DNA of 37,740 nucleotides from Candidatus [Bacteroides] periocalifornicus (GTDB lineage: Bacteria > Bacteroidota > Bacteroidia > Bacteroidales > CAJPTX01). The stretch covers positions 5,540-43,279 of the forward strand of contig LIIK01000020.1 in assembly GCA_001421095.1 (NCBI GenBank). The letters are read 5' to 3'. Of the stretch, positions 1 through 8,029 are shown piece by piece (the stretch's first letter is position 1; every line of letters starts with the position of its first letter). Position numbers and translations under genes: made by a program. The notes beneath the pieces were generated by a model that searched no databases, was not told the DNA's origin, and worked only from the letters and a program-made list of their open reading frames with translations.

Positions 1-1
1 G

Positions 2-91
2 CGGCACGCCGCGTCGCTACAAACGCCGGAGAGCCCGCTAGGGGCACTCGCGGGTGGGCGGGCACTCGCTGCGCTCGGCACCGCCCCTACC
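2..91. repeat. GC-rich dispersed intergenic repeat, copy A
   Basis: Two modules are visible. Bases 2-20 (CGGCACGCCGCGTCGCTAC) match the reverse complement of the element at 34378-34399 at 18 of 19 positions. Bases 56-91 match 6115-6150 at 31 of 36 positions, with core GGGCGGGCACTCGC, three variable bases, then GCTCGGCAC. The arms GGGCGG and CCGCCC could pair. It looks like a REP/MITE-type non-coding repeat. Its full boundaries are unclear because the window begins inside it. Confidence 0.5.
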
Positions 92-140
92 GAGAATACG
101 GTAGCCAAGCTCGCGGATTGATAGCAAGGAGATTCTCTGT

Positions 141-168
141 AGCAGGCCCACCTAATGCGGGCTGTTTT
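141..168 (+). terminator. Weak hairpin plus T-run, possible terminator of an upstream gene
   Basis: CAGGCCC and GGGCTG can pair with one bulged G, followed by TTTT at 165-168. The stem is short and imperfect, so this is tentative. It shares the GCCCACCTA segment with the much better terminator at 5935. Confidence 0.3.
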
Positions 169-221
169 CATCCCCACGGGCGCAAAGAATATGGGGTGGT
201 GAAATACGAATTCCCCTTCTT

Positions 222-252
222 TTCCGTTATAGTGTAGGAATTCGTACCTTTG
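222..252 (+). promoter_or_regulatory. Bacteroidota-type promoter for the DUF6089 gene
   Basis: TACCTTTG at 245-252 fits the -7 consensus TAnnTTTG. The -33 region is a T-rich TTTCCG without a clear TTG. It lies about 70 bases before the ATG at 322. Confidence 0.5.
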
Positions 253-321
253 CCACACCCTGCGTAGGCGCTACACCCTAGGTGGGGATGAGCATCAATA
301 CGGGTACGCTAATATTTCGAT

Positions 322-1035
322 ATGCGAATAGGGTACAGAGGGTTAGTGTGCATGCTGGCGGTATGGCTACTCGCCGGGGTGGGCTGCATGGAGGCTCAGG
401 CACAGCAGAAAAACGCCAATTGGGACGTTGGGTTCGGCCTCGGGTTGAGCGGATTCACGGGCGACCTGAATTTCGCCCCGCTCCCCCAAACCATCAGCGG
501 GCATGCGCAGGGGTTGATACGCTACAATCTCAGCCCCATGTACGCCCTTCGGGCGGGTCTACAGGTAGGCGGGCTGAATGCGATCTACTACCCAGGGCGC
601 TACTATCTGCCGGGGGGGCCTACGGGAAACAAGCGCTACTTCCACACCCCGATGCTGGCGGTAGACGCGGGGGTTGACATCCATTTCCTGCCGTTTGTCA
701 TCAACAGCCTCACGGGGGGGAAGGTGAACCCCAACGCCATGACTCCCTACGTAACGGTAGGGCTGGGCGGCATGGTGGTGTTCAACAACGGTGGCGGATT
801 CTACATCCCCATGGGCGGCGGGGTGAAATTCGCGCTATTCGACCGCTTTACGTTGGCTGGCGAACTCCGTTTCCTCAAGGGGTTCTTTGACACTGCCGAC
901 CGCTATAAGAACTGGCCGAAGTCCACCAAAGGGCATCACCTCCACAACCAGGACTGGGTGTCGATGCTCACCGTCTCGCTCACCTACCGCTTCGTGGTTG
1001 AGGGGCACGTATGCCCTGCTTACCAGACTAAATAG
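322..1035 (+). CDS. DUF6089-like outer-membrane beta-barrel protein
   Basis: The 237-residue product starts with a signal peptide (hydrophobic stretch about 8-22, ending AQAQ near 25-28). The mature part opens with DVGFGLGLSGFTGDLN, a glycine-rich barrel strand with the GDL motif usual in DUF6089/OmpW-like small barrels of Bacteroidota. Alternating hydrophobic/aromatic strands follow, for example YALRAGLQVGGL and a late MLTVSLTYRFVV strand. In this phylum a DUF6089 protein often lies just before uppS and bamA, as it does here, which supports the call. The role is unknown; location in the outer membrane is inferred. ATG 322 gives the complete signal peptide. Confidence 0.75.
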   Translation: MRIGYRGLVCMLAVWLLAGVGCMEAQAQQKNANWDVGFGLGLSGFTGDLNFAPLPQTISGHAQGLIRYNLSPMYALRAGLQVGGLNAIYYPGRYYLPGGPTGNKRYFHTPMLAVDAGVDIHFLPFVINSLTGGKVNPNAMTPYVTVGLGGMVVFNNGGGFYIPMGGGVKFALFDRFTLAGELRFLKGFFDTADRYKNWPKSTKGHHLHNQDWVSMLTVSLTYRFVVEGHVCPAYQTK

Positions 1036-1058
1036 GCGAGGCTGCACATTTAAAGGGC

Positions 1059-1096
1059 GCGATGCGGCTTGCTGCATCGCTACGAAGGGGCGGGCG
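1059..1096. repeat. Dispersed repeat, copy B (hairpin form)
   Basis: GCGATGC (1059-1065) and GCATCGC (1074-1080) form a 7-bp stem with an 8-base loop, followed by TACGAAGGGGCGGGC. The GCGATGCGGC and CATCGCTAC words recur at 6043-6108, near 7868, and at 34380-34390. It sits between the DUF6089 gene and uppS, so it would be transcribed if these genes are co-transcribed. Confidence 0.45.
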
Positions 1097-1279
1097 TAAA
1101 GTTGAAAATCTGTCCGTTCGGCATTTTCTATTTAGGAAGTATCCTGTAGTAGAGGAGAATACAACGGTAAAGTCTGAGGCTGTGCAAGAATAAGGGAGGG
1201 CAACCCTTCGTTACTCGGCATTCAACCCTAATCCGCATAGCAGTTTTCGGAATCATAACGATTGGCGTACCACAAAGCG

Positions 1280-1999
1280 ATGGCCCAGGACAATGGAAAT
1301 AGGCACGTACCCGCGCACGTGGCGATAGTGATGGACGGCAATGGGCGCTGGGCTCAGCAACGTGGCCTACCGCGAGGTGAGGGGCACAGGAGCGGGGTGG
1401 GCGCGGTACGTGAGGCGGTGCGTGCTGCCGTTGCATGCGGTGTGAGGTATCTCACGCTATACGCCTTTAGCACAGAGAACTGGAAAAGGCCACCCGAGGA
1501 GGTAAACGGACTCATGCAGCTGCTGGTAGAAAGCGCAGATACCTACCTGCAGGAGTTCATAGATGGCGGGATACGTGTGGATACCATAGGTGATACCTCT
1601 GCACTCCCCCCCCTGGTACGAGGGGCTATAGCCCAGGTTCGGAAGATGACCCGCGAGGGAAAGAAACTCACGCTCATCATTGCGCTCAACTACGGGGGGC
1701 GTCCTGAAATCGTAAGGGCGACACGCGCCATAGCCGAGGCGGTGCTAGAGGGGCGAGCTAGGCCAGAGGAGATCGATGAAAGCATGCTGACCCAGCATCT
1801 CTACACCGCGGGGCTACCTGACCCCGACCTGCTTATACGCACGAGCGGCGAGCAGCGCCTGAGCAATTTCCTGCTGTGGCAGCTGGCCTACACCGAGTTC
1901 TACTTTACCCCGAAGCTGTGGCCAGACTTCACCGGGGCTGATTTCGAGGCTGCGCTCCATGACTACGCGCAACGCAAGCGACGGTTTGGCGGGGTGTAG
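1280..1999 (+). CDS. uppS: Isoprenyl transferase, undecaprenyl diphosphate synthase
   Basis: A cis-prenyltransferase that adds isopentenyl diphosphate units to farnesyl diphosphate to make the C55 lipid carrier for peptidoglycan and surface polysaccharides, in the cytosol at the membrane. The product is 239 residues, normal for the family. The phosphate-binding motif MDGNGRWA holds the catalytic Asp at residue 19. YAFSTENWKRP is the second conserved block, and the C-terminal RTSGEQRLSNFLLWQLAY and EFYF blocks carry the Arg, Ser and Glu that bind isopentenyl diphosphate and Mg2+. A TTG at 1262 would add six residues; ATG 1280 is preferred because the family begins shortly before the first motif. 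It lies directly before bamA. Confidence 0.95.
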   Translation: MAQDNGNRHVPAHVAIVMDGNGRWAQQRGLPRGEGHRSGVGAVREAVRAAVACGVRYLTLYAFSTENWKRPPEEVNGLMQLLVESADTYLQEFIDGGIRVDTIGDTSALPPLVRGAIAQVRKMTREGKKLTLIIALNYGGRPEIVRATRAIAEAVLEGRARPEEIDESMLTQHLYTAGLPDPDLLIRTSGEQRLSNFLLWQLAYTEFYFTPKLWPDFTGADFEAALHDYAQRKRRFGGV

Positions 2000-2017
2000 G
2001 GGTTACGCATAAGTGAT

Positions 2018-2048
2018 TTTGGCATTTGCATTAAATTCTCTACCTTTG
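2018..2048 (+). promoter_or_regulatory. Strong Bacteroidota promoter for bamA
   Basis: TTTG at 2018-2021, a 19-base spacer, then TACCTTTG at 2041-2048. Both boxes and the spacing match the Bacteroidota housekeeping sigma consensus. The predicted start of transcription is near 2052, about 50 bases before the bamA ATG. Confidence 0.75.
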
Positions 2049-2103
2049 ACGCGTTTTTACGCTCTAGTGTAGAGCTCTTGGCTGAGCTTAGCTATAATTA
2101 TAT

Positions 2104-4611
2104 ATGCTTTTTAGACGGATGCGAATGGCTGTGAGAGCTCTAACCCTAGGGTTGGTGCTGGTGGTGCTTGGTATTGGACGTGCGACAGGGCAGGTGGAGG
2201 AGTTCTCATACGCTAACCCTCAGCGTTTTGTGGTGAAAGACATCACCGTGGAGGGTGTGCAGTACGGCGAACCAGATGTAATAATCACCCTCTCAGGGCT
2301 GGCCAAGGGCGACACCATAGAGCTGCCCGGTAAGCAGGTAACCGAGGCTGTGAAAAAGCTCACCAAGCAGAACCTCTTTTCTAAGGTAGAGATCGGGGTC
2401 TCCCACATTGAGGGTCAGTTTGTAACGCTCAACATCCAGCTTACCGAGCAGCCTCGCATCTCCAGCATAGAGTACGAGGGGGCTAAGCGCAGTGCTAAGG
2501 ATGACCTTAAGTCTAAAGTGAGTCTCCGTATAGGCCAGCAGGCTGCCCCCAGCACGCTTGATGCCGCTACCCGTGTAATAAAGAAGTACTACCTGGATAA
2601 AGGGTACTACAACGTGAAGGTGGAGGTTCGGCAAGCCCCCGATACGCTGATGGCCAATGCTACCCGCATAACCTTTGTGGTGGATAGGGGCAAGAAGGTG
2701 AAGGTGAAAACCATAGAGTTTGAGGGTAATAAGGCCTTTAAGGCGAAAAAACTCCGCTGGAAGGGCTTTAAGGATACCAAGCGGCTGCTGTGGTACAATT
2801 TCTTCCGGAGTGCCAAGTTTGTAGAGAGCAAGTATAAGGCTGACCTCGACCACCTTATAGCCTACTACAACAAGCACGGCTACCGCGATGCTGAGGTGGT
2901 ATGGGATTCGGTATACCGCATATCGCAGTACCGGCTAGGGATCAAGGTGGGCATTAAGGAGGGACCACAGTACCACGTGCGTGACATCACATGGGTGGGA
3001 AACACGGTCTACCCTGCCGAGACGCTAACCAAGCTCTTGGGATTCAAGAAGGGCGATATCTACGACCAGGAACTGCTCGACAAACGTCTCTACACCGACG
3101 AGAATTCTATACTGACGCTCCACCAAGATGAAGGATACCTATTCTTCAACATAACGGCGGTGGAGACGGATGTGAAGAACGATTCGGTGTCGCTAGAGAT
3201 GCGCATGTTTGAGGGGCCTCAGGCTACCATAAACCAGGTAACCATAGCGGGCAACACGCGCACCAATGAGCATGTGATACGGCGTGAGCTCCGCACTATG
3301 CCGGGCGAACTCTTCAGCCGAACCAATATCATCCGCTCGATACGCGAGCTCGCGAATCTGCAGTACTTCAATCCTGAGACGCTCGGGGTGAACCCAGTGC
3401 CCAATGCGCAGAACGGAACGGTAGACATCGGGTTCACGGTGGAGGAGAAGAGCAATGACCAACTACAGCTCAGTGGCGGCTGGGGAGGAGGCATGTTCGT
3501 GGGCACAGTGGGGGTAAAGTTCGGCAACTTCAGCGTTCGGCGAATATTCGACCCCAAGGCTTGGCGCCCGGTACCCACGGGCGATGGGCAATCGCTCACC
3601 ATCTCAGGCTCTACCAATGGCACGCAGTACAGAGCGCTGAATGTCTCATTCACAGAGCCGTGGCTTGGGGGCAAGAGGCCTACAAGCCTAACGCTGTCGT
3701 TCAACCATTCGGTGTATGACTACAGCGGCTACATCTGGAATCCTAGCAATGACTACTTTAAGGTAACGGGAGGCTCTATAGGGCTGGGTACTCGGCTGAA
3801 GTGGCCAGACGATTTCTTCACCATCTACGGGATGCTGAGCTTCCAGAACTATTTGCTGCGGGATTGGAAGCAGGATTTCCTCTTCACGAACGGGCAGTCG
3901 AACAATTTCTACCTGCAGCTCACCCTGGGGCGTAATTCGCAGGACCAACTCATCTACCCCCGTAGCGGGTCGAACTTCTCCATCACGGCGCAGCTCACCC
4001 CTCCCTACTCGTTCTTCAATGGCAAGGATTACAGCAACCCGAAAATGACGGCCCAGGAGCGATACCGGTGGGTGGAGTACCACAAGTGGACGGCCCGTGC
4101 GCAATGGTTTACCGCGCTTGCTGGCGACTTGGTGCTGCACCTGAACGCCCAGTTTGGCTACCTCGGCATGTACAACCCCAAAGTGGGCTACTCGCCCTTT
4201 GAGGGTTTCGACCTGGGGGGCGATGGCCTCTCGGGCTACAACTTCATCTACGGGCGTGAGACGATTGGTTTGCGCGGCTACTCAAATGGGTCGCTAACAC
4301 CCCAGCTGGGGGCTGGTATCCGCATGGGCAATGTGTATGATAAGTTCACCATGGAACTCCGCTACCCAGTAGTGCTCAAACCCCAGTCCAGCATCTACGT
4401 GCAGGTGTTCGGCGAGGCTGGAAATGCGTGGTACGAACTCAATGAGTTCAACCCCTTCCAGGTACACCGCTCTGTGGGTGCTGGCTTCAGGGTATTTCTA
4501 CCATTCCTAGGGATGCTGGGCTTTGATATAGGCTACGGATTCGACCCCGTGCCGGGCAACCCAGATGCCAATCGTTGGCAGCCACATTTCATCATAGGGC
4601 AGCAGTTCTAG
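2104..4611 (+). CDS. bamA: Outer-membrane protein assembly factor BamA (Omp85)
   Basis: Core of the BAM machine that folds beta-barrel proteins into the outer membrane. The 835-residue product has an N-terminal signal peptide (ending around GQ at residue 30), then periplasmic POTRA repeats in roughly residues 40-455. POTRA-like signatures include VVKDITVEGVQY, VKTIEFEGNKAF, VRDITWVGNTVY and TINQVTIAGNTRT. The C-terminal barrel (about 455-835) contains the conserved loop-6 RGYSNG motif near residue 724 and ends in an aromatic residue (IIGQQF), the usual barrel signal. The length is close to that of other Bacteroidota BamA proteins. It has its own promoter and is followed by two OmpH/Skp genes, the normal partner arrangement. 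Confidence 0.95.
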   Translation: MLFRRMRMAVRALTLGLVLVVLGIGRATGQVEEFSYANPQRFVVKDITVEGVQYGEPDVIITLSGLAKGDTIELPGKQVTEAVKKLTKQNLFSKVEIGVSHIEGQFVTLNIQLTEQPRISSIEYEGAKRSAKDDLKSKVSLRIGQQAAPSTLDAATRVIKKYYLDKGYYNVKVEVRQAPDTLMANATRITFVVDRGKKVKVKTIEFEGNKAFKAKKLRWKGFKDTKRLLWYNFFRSAKFVESKYKADLDHLIAYYNKHGYRDAEVVWDSVYRISQYRLGIKVGIKEGPQYHVRDITWVGNTVYPAETLTKLLGFKKGDIYDQELLDKRLYTDENSILTLHQDEGYLFFNITAVETDVKNDSVSLEMRMFEGPQATINQVTIAGNTRTNEHVIRRELRTMPGELFSRTNIIRSIRELANLQYFNPETLGVNPVPNAQNGTVDIGFTVEEKSNDQLQLSGGWGGGMFVGTVGVKFGNFSVRRIFDPKAWRPVPTGDGQSLTISGSTNGTQYRALNVSFTEPWLGGKRPTSLTLSFNHSVYDYSGYIWNPSNDYFKVTGGSIGLGTRLKWPDDFFTIYGMLSFQNYLLRDWKQDFLFTNGQSNNFYLQLTLGRNSQDQLIYPRSGSNFSITAQLTPPYSFFNGKDYSNPKMTAQERYRWVEYHKWTARAQWFTALAGDLVLHLNAQFGYLGMYNPKVGYSPFEGFDLGGDGLSGYNFIYGRETIGLRGYSNGSLTPQLGAGIRMGNVYDKFTMELRYPVVLKPQSSIYVQVFGEAGNAWYELNEFNPFQVHRSVGAGFRVFLPFLGMLGFDIGYGFDPVPGNPDANRWQPHFIIGQQF

Positions 4612-4750
4612 TTTGGGCGGCACATCACCGCTGCATCGGCAAGAGGCACTGCACAATTATAATTCTGGACACTCGACGCTAATAGTTTCACAATCAGCAT
4701 CATTAAACTAGAACCCTGGGGTGTCGTCGGTTCAAAAAAAATCGTTGGCT

Positions 4751-5260
4751 ATGAAGGCAAAAATCATGGTGGTAGCGGCGCTGGTGATGCTGCCGCTGCT
4801 GGGGTTTGGGCAGAAATTCGCATTCGTGGATACGGAGTACATTCTCAACAAAATCGCGAGCTACAAAAGCGCCCGTGAGCAGGTAGACAAGCTCTCCAAG
4901 CAGTACCAGAGCGAGGTGGAGCAAGGATATGCTGACGTGGAGAAAATGGTGAAAGACTACCAGAGCGAGCAGGTACTCCTAACCCCCGAAATGCGCCAGA
5001 AGAAACAACAGCAGATATTGGATGCAGAGAAAAAGGTGAAGGATCTGCAGGAGAAGTACTTCGGGCGTGAGGGTGCGCTCCAAAAGAAGCAGGAAGAGCT
5101 AATAAAACCCATTCAGGACCAGGTGTACCAAGCTGTAAAGGACGTAGCCACCGAAGGGGGATACGCTGCAATAATTGACGTGGCGGCCAGCGGTGCAGTA
5201 CTCTACAGCAGCCCTCGGTATGACAAGAGCGACGAGGTGCTGAAACGGATGGGCTACTAA
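4751..5260 (+). CDS. ompH: OmpH/Skp-family periplasmic chaperone (first copy)
   Basis: Skp-like proteins hold unfolded outer-membrane proteins in the periplasm and pass them to BamA. The 169-residue product has a signal peptide (MKAKIMVVAALVMLPLLGFG), the opening strand KFAFVDTEYILNKI typical of OmpH, and a long charged coiled-coil (about residues 30-125) that forms the tentacles. It closes with a strand-forming segment (AAIIDVAASGAVLYSS). A GTG at 4721 would put ten residues before the signal peptide, so ATG 4751 is chosen. It is the first of two adjacent paralogues downstream of bamA. Confidence 0.88.
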   Translation: MKAKIMVVAALVMLPLLGFGQKFAFVDTEYILNKIASYKSAREQVDKLSKQYQSEVEQGYADVEKMVKDYQSEQVLLTPEMRQKKQQQILDAEKKVKDLQEKYFGREGALQKKQEELIKPIQDQVYQAVKDVATEGGYAAIIDVAASGAVLYSSPRYDKSDEVLKRMGY

Positions 5261-5299
5261 TGCAATCAATGGAGAATTAGATAACGTAAGAGTCTGGAG

Positions 5300-5860
5300 A
5301 TGAAGAAAGTAGCAGTTTTACTGGGAGCACTGGTAGCTACCCTATTCACGGGCATAGCTGCGCAGGGGCAAAACCTGAAGTTTGCGCACATCGATACGCA
5401 GGCACTCATCGCCTCTATGCCAGAGCGCGATTCGGCCATGACCAAGCTCAAGGCCTTTGAGCAGGATCTCATGGAGCAGATGGATCAGCTGCAGGTGGAG
5501 GTGAACAAAAAGTACCAAGATTACCTCCAGAAGCGCGACGGCTTTACCCCTTCGGTTCGCGAATCGAAGGAGAAGGAACTCACCGAACTCCAGCAGAGGT
5601 TACAGGAATTCCAAAGCGCTGCGCAGCGTGATTTCAACGACATGCAGAGCAAGCTCATGCAGCCCATAATAGAGCGTGCGCACGCTGCCATAGAGAAGGT
5701 GGGGAAAGCGGGTGGATACATCTACGTGCTAGACAAGAGCCTAGGGTCGATACTCTACAACTCTGACCAGAGCGTGGATCTACTCCCCGAGGTACAGAAG
5801 GAGCTGGGGATAAAGGCGAAAGCCGAGAAGGTAGAGAAGACCACTGAGAAGAAGAAGTAA
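5300..5860 (+). CDS. ompH: OmpH/Skp-family periplasmic chaperone (second copy)
   Basis: The 186-residue paralogue of the preceding gene lies 39 bases after it. It has a signal peptide (MKKVAVLLGALVATLFTGIAAQG), the KFAHIDTQALIASMP opening strand, a coiled-coil body rich in Lys, Glu and Gln (about residues 45-130), and the closing strand GGYIYVLDKSLGSILYN. A lysine-rich tail (KAKAEKVEKTTEKKK) extends beyond the usual end. The role is predicted to be the same: carrying outer-membrane proteins to BAM. A terminator follows at 5935. Confidence 0.88.
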   Translation: MKKVAVLLGALVATLFTGIAAQGQNLKFAHIDTQALIASMPERDSAMTKLKAFEQDLMEQMDQLQVEVNKKYQDYLQKRDGFTPSVRESKEKELTELQQRLQEFQSAAQRDFNDMQSKLMQPIIERAHAAIEKVGKAGGYIYVLDKSLGSILYNSDQSVDLLPEVQKELGIKAKAEKVEKTTEKKK

Positions 5861-5934
5861 ACCAGGATCTCATCGTTGTGGAGGAGGTGGGGGGCTGCTC
5901 CCTCTTCCCATTAGACCGCTGACGGATAGAAAAA

Positions 5935-5968
5935 GCCCACCTACAGTTCTCTGTAGGTGGGCCTTTTC
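5935..5968 (+). terminator. Hairpin terminator after the bamA-ompH block (could act both ways)
   Basis: A perfect 12-bp stem (5935-5946 with 5951-5962, GCCCACCTACAG) with loop TTCT, followed by CTTTTCC. The left flank is AAAAA, so read on the minus strand the same hairpin is followed by TTTTT. It could therefore also stop transcription coming from the minus-strand gene at 6403-7476. Confidence 0.75.
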
Positions 5969-6016
5969 CTTTCCATTATTGAGTCTCCTAGGCGTGCTTT
6001 GAGAATGTGAGGCTGG

Positions 6017-6153
6017 AGGGGACGGAATCCTCATTTTATATTGCGATGAGGCGGCGATGCGGCGAAAGTGAAGGGTGGAATCCCCAAATTCTTTATCGCG
6101 ATGCGGCACTGCCAGGGCGGGCACTCGCGTTGCTCGGCACAGCCCCTGCCCAG
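6017..6153. repeat. Dispersed repeat, copy C, with an internal tandem duplication
   Basis: Two related modules about 52 bases apart read GGAATCC(T/C)C, an AT-rich stretch ending TTTAT or TTATA, then GCGATG(A/C)GGC (about 6025-6052 and 6077-6107). The copy continues into the GGGCGGGCACTCGC module at 6115-6150, which matches 56-91 at 31 of 36 positions. This is the most complete copy in the window. Confidence 0.5.
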
Positions 6154-6402
6154 ATCCAAAGAGCAGGGAGCAATGTGTGGAAATGATGCTATTCCCCGCT
6201 TTTGCTCATGGCGCTAGAATCTGAAAATTAGGAACTCTGCAATACTTGCGTAAGAACGACGGGGCATGCAGAGTTGCGACTAATGCTGGAGTGGTAGGAG
6301 TATGCTAGGCTCAGGGCTATTCCCAATCCTAAACGTGAACACCCTGCTAATTTCGCGGTGGAATTGAAGATGTTCTTTGAGGTTTTGCTCGTAGCGGAGC
6401 GG

Positions 6403-7476
6403 CTATAGCTGCACTGAAACCTGCTGGGATTCGCCAGCCTGGCCAGCATTGCTACGCCTTGAATGTTGCCATTGCTCCGTAAAGAGCAGCAGGTCGTCCA
6501 CAATCTCTTTGGCTGCCTTAGAGCTGTTGACCATGTGGAATAATGTGCGTTTCTTCCCACCCTCCAGCTGAACGACAATGTCTGTACCCGAATGGATAAG
6601 TCCGTACATCATGTGTCTGATCCGCGTGAACTGCTCTACTCTGCCAAACTGGGTGGTGGTGCTGAATAGCCCAAAGTAGGAATGGATAATGGCGCCAGAC
6701 CGTAGATCGACTTCTACTCTCTCAGCGAATGACCCCAGATTGACCGATAAGCCTATGACCACGGCCAGAACGACTACATACATTGCTCCAGACTCGGTAT
6801 CTAGATACGTAAATCCTATGAATGCCATCGCCAGTATCACAGCCAGGGCAACGGCGGCCCCAAGGCGTATACGTCTCCATCGGTAGGTATATTCGCCTCT
6901 CTGCTCAAACCGACGCAGCATGGTGGGCGTAAATGGTCGGGATACCTCCTCGTTCTGTGTACTACTCGCCCCGCTCAACTCTTCTGTACCGCTGCACGCT
7001 GTAACGAAGGCTGTAAGCTCGTCTGCAACCTGTTGGGATGCCTGAGCCGTCCGTAAGCGCGGATAGATGGTAACTACCCCTCCGCCATCTATATCAGCCA
7101 CTACGCTATATTCGGCAAGCAATCCCAGCATCTGATGCTGGCAGACCCGAAAGGCCTTCACCTTGTTCATAAGTAGCGAAATCCAAGTCCCAGGGTTGGG
7201 AATAGAGATGGTACGCTGCTGGATATCAACCTTTACCCGTGGTGAAAAGATTCGCAGGATAACGAAAACAAAGAATGCTACAAACAGGAACATAATAAGC
7301 ATGATGGGGAGGACTATGTGGCTAAACATCTCCCAGTCATCAACCGAAAAATAGAGTATTCCCATGGACAGCACCACAAGGAGCAGCAATGCGAACAAAA
7401 GCATTGATAGGGAGGGAATACGTTTAGGGCCTTGATAGATGGAAGTGCCTATCTGCCTAAAATGGATGGATTGCAT
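6403..7476 (-). CDS. Membrane protein with a duplicated two-helix plus soluble-domain architecture, function unknown
   Basis: I do not recognise a named family. The 357-residue product shows a pair of membrane helices near residues 24-44 and 54-77, followed by a beta-rich segment beginning RVKVDIQQRTISIPNPG. A second pair of helices appears in roughly residues 205-250 (LGAAVALAVILAMAFIGF and YVVVLAVVIGLSVNL), followed by RVEVDLRSGAIIHSYFG. The two halves thus share the pattern helix pair, then V-x-V-D-x-R/Q-x-G/T-x-I, which suggests an internal duplication with bacterial PH-like domains (inference). ATG at 7476 is chosen because longer frames would run through the tRNA gene. It lies downstream of the tRNA-Lys terminator. 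Confidence 0.6.
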   Translation of the reverse strand: MQSIHFRQIGTSIYQGPKRIPSLSMLLFALLLLVVLSMGILYFSVDDWEMFSHIVLPIMLIMFLFVAFFVFVILRIFSPRVKVDIQQRTISIPNPGTWISLLMNKVKAFRVCQHQMLGLLAEYSVVADIDGGGVVTIYPRLRTAQASQQVADELTAFVTACSGTEELSGASSTQNEEVSRPFTPTMLRRFEQRGEYTYRWRRIRLGAAVALAVILAMAFIGFTYLDTESGAMYVVVLAVVIGLSVNLGSFAERVEVDLRSGAIIHSYFGLFSTTTQFGRVEQFTRIRHMMYGLIHSGTDIVVQLEGGKKRTLFHMVNSSKAAKEIVDDLLLFTEQWQHSRRSNAGQAGESQQVSVQL

Positions 7477-7536
7477 AGCTGATTGAGGTTTTTCTCTAAC
7501 TGACGTAATTAAGGTGGTGACAACAGGCGAATTCAC

Positions 7537-7568
7537 AAAAAATGCCAACCGGTTCTCTCCGATTGGCA
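7537..7568 (-). terminator. Terminator of tRNA-Lys
   Basis: On the minus strand TGCCAATCGG pairs with CCGGTTGGCA (10 bp, one T-G wobble) across the loop AGAGAA, followed by six T. It begins 14 bases after the end of the tRNA gene. Confidence 0.8.
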
Positions 7569-7581
7569 CTGAACTGACTAG

Positions 7582-7654
7582 TGATCCAGCTGGGACTTGA
7601 ACCCAGGGCCCCATCCTTAAAAGGGATGTGCTCTACCAGCTGAGCTACTGGATC
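7582..7654 (-). tRNA. tRNA-Lys, anticodon UUU
   Basis: Read on the minus strand this gives a full cloverleaf. The acceptor stem is GATCCAG/CTGGATC, the D-arm is GCTC-AGCTGGTA-GAGC, the anticodon stem is CATCC/GGATG with loop CTTTTAA (anticodon TTT), and the T-arm is CTGGG-TTCAAGT-CCCAG. The discriminator base is A. The terminal CCA is not encoded. The variable loop is about five bases. Confidence 0.95.
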
Positions 7655-8029
7655 AAAACTGTACCCATGCTGACCGTATGGCCAACCCTTGCTCCCGTAA
7701 AAACTGCGCAAAGGTAATGCTTTTCTTTGAGATGGCAAATCCCAAGCAATAAACTTTCTGGGCACGTACTGTACAGACCAAACCACACCGATGCGGTAAT
7801 TATCCTGTGCCGTCGCAAGCTGTATAACAAGACTTCTGCAAAACTCACATATACGATGCAGTTCGCCACATCGCTACGGTCTTCGATAGATTTAATCGAT
7901 TGATTAAAAGTTATTTACCCGCAAGAAAGATCGCCTATAATAGGTTAAGCCCATACGGGTTTATTGCAGGGTCTCATAACGGTGTATCAGGATTGTGGAC
8001 ATCTACTCGGGGTGAAAGCATGCTGAGGG
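7655..8029. other. Intergenic region between tRNA-Lys and the radical SAM gene
   Basis: Holds the tRNA-Lys promoter (7709-7739) and a short piece of the dispersed repeat (ACATCGCTACGGTC at about 7868-7881). No other feature was seen. The open frames crossing it have no family features. Confidence 0.45.
7709..7739 (-). promoter_or_regulatory. Promoter of tRNA-Lys
   Basis: On the minus strand TTTG (7736-7739), a 19-base spacer, then TACCTTTG (7709-7716). This matches the Bacteroidota consensus exactly. The predicted start lies about 50 bases before the mature tRNA. Confidence 0.78.

Larger units (their letters stand above)
1..321. other. Intergenic region upstream of the envelope gene block
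   Basis: No convincing gene lies here. The stretch holds the GC-rich repeat (2-91), a weak terminator-like hairpin (about 141-168) that would end a gene located before the window, and a TAnnTTTG promoter at 245-252 that reads into the first gene. Confidence 0.5.
5861..6402. other. Intergenic region between convergent genes
   Basis: Contains the terminator at 5935-5968 and the GC-rich repeat at 6017-6153. The remaining 6154-6402 shows no believable gene or RNA. Short open frames on the minus strand overlap the end of the next gene and have no recognisable features. Confidence 0.5.

Noticed and set aside
2293..2877. 194-codon open frame on the minus strand inside bamA
   Set aside because: It is antisense to a certain gene and shows no domain, signal peptide or promoter; it is a by-product of the bamA codon pattern.
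6228..6578. Minus-strand frame of 116 codons downstream of the membrane protein gene
   Set aside because: It overlaps the end of the membrane protein gene in another frame and has a low-complexity, Ser/Arg-rich composition typical of a shadow frame.
7477..7614. N-terminal extension of the minus-strand membrane protein
   Set aside because: The extension would be encoded by the tRNA-Lys gene and its terminator, so the start was moved to 7476.
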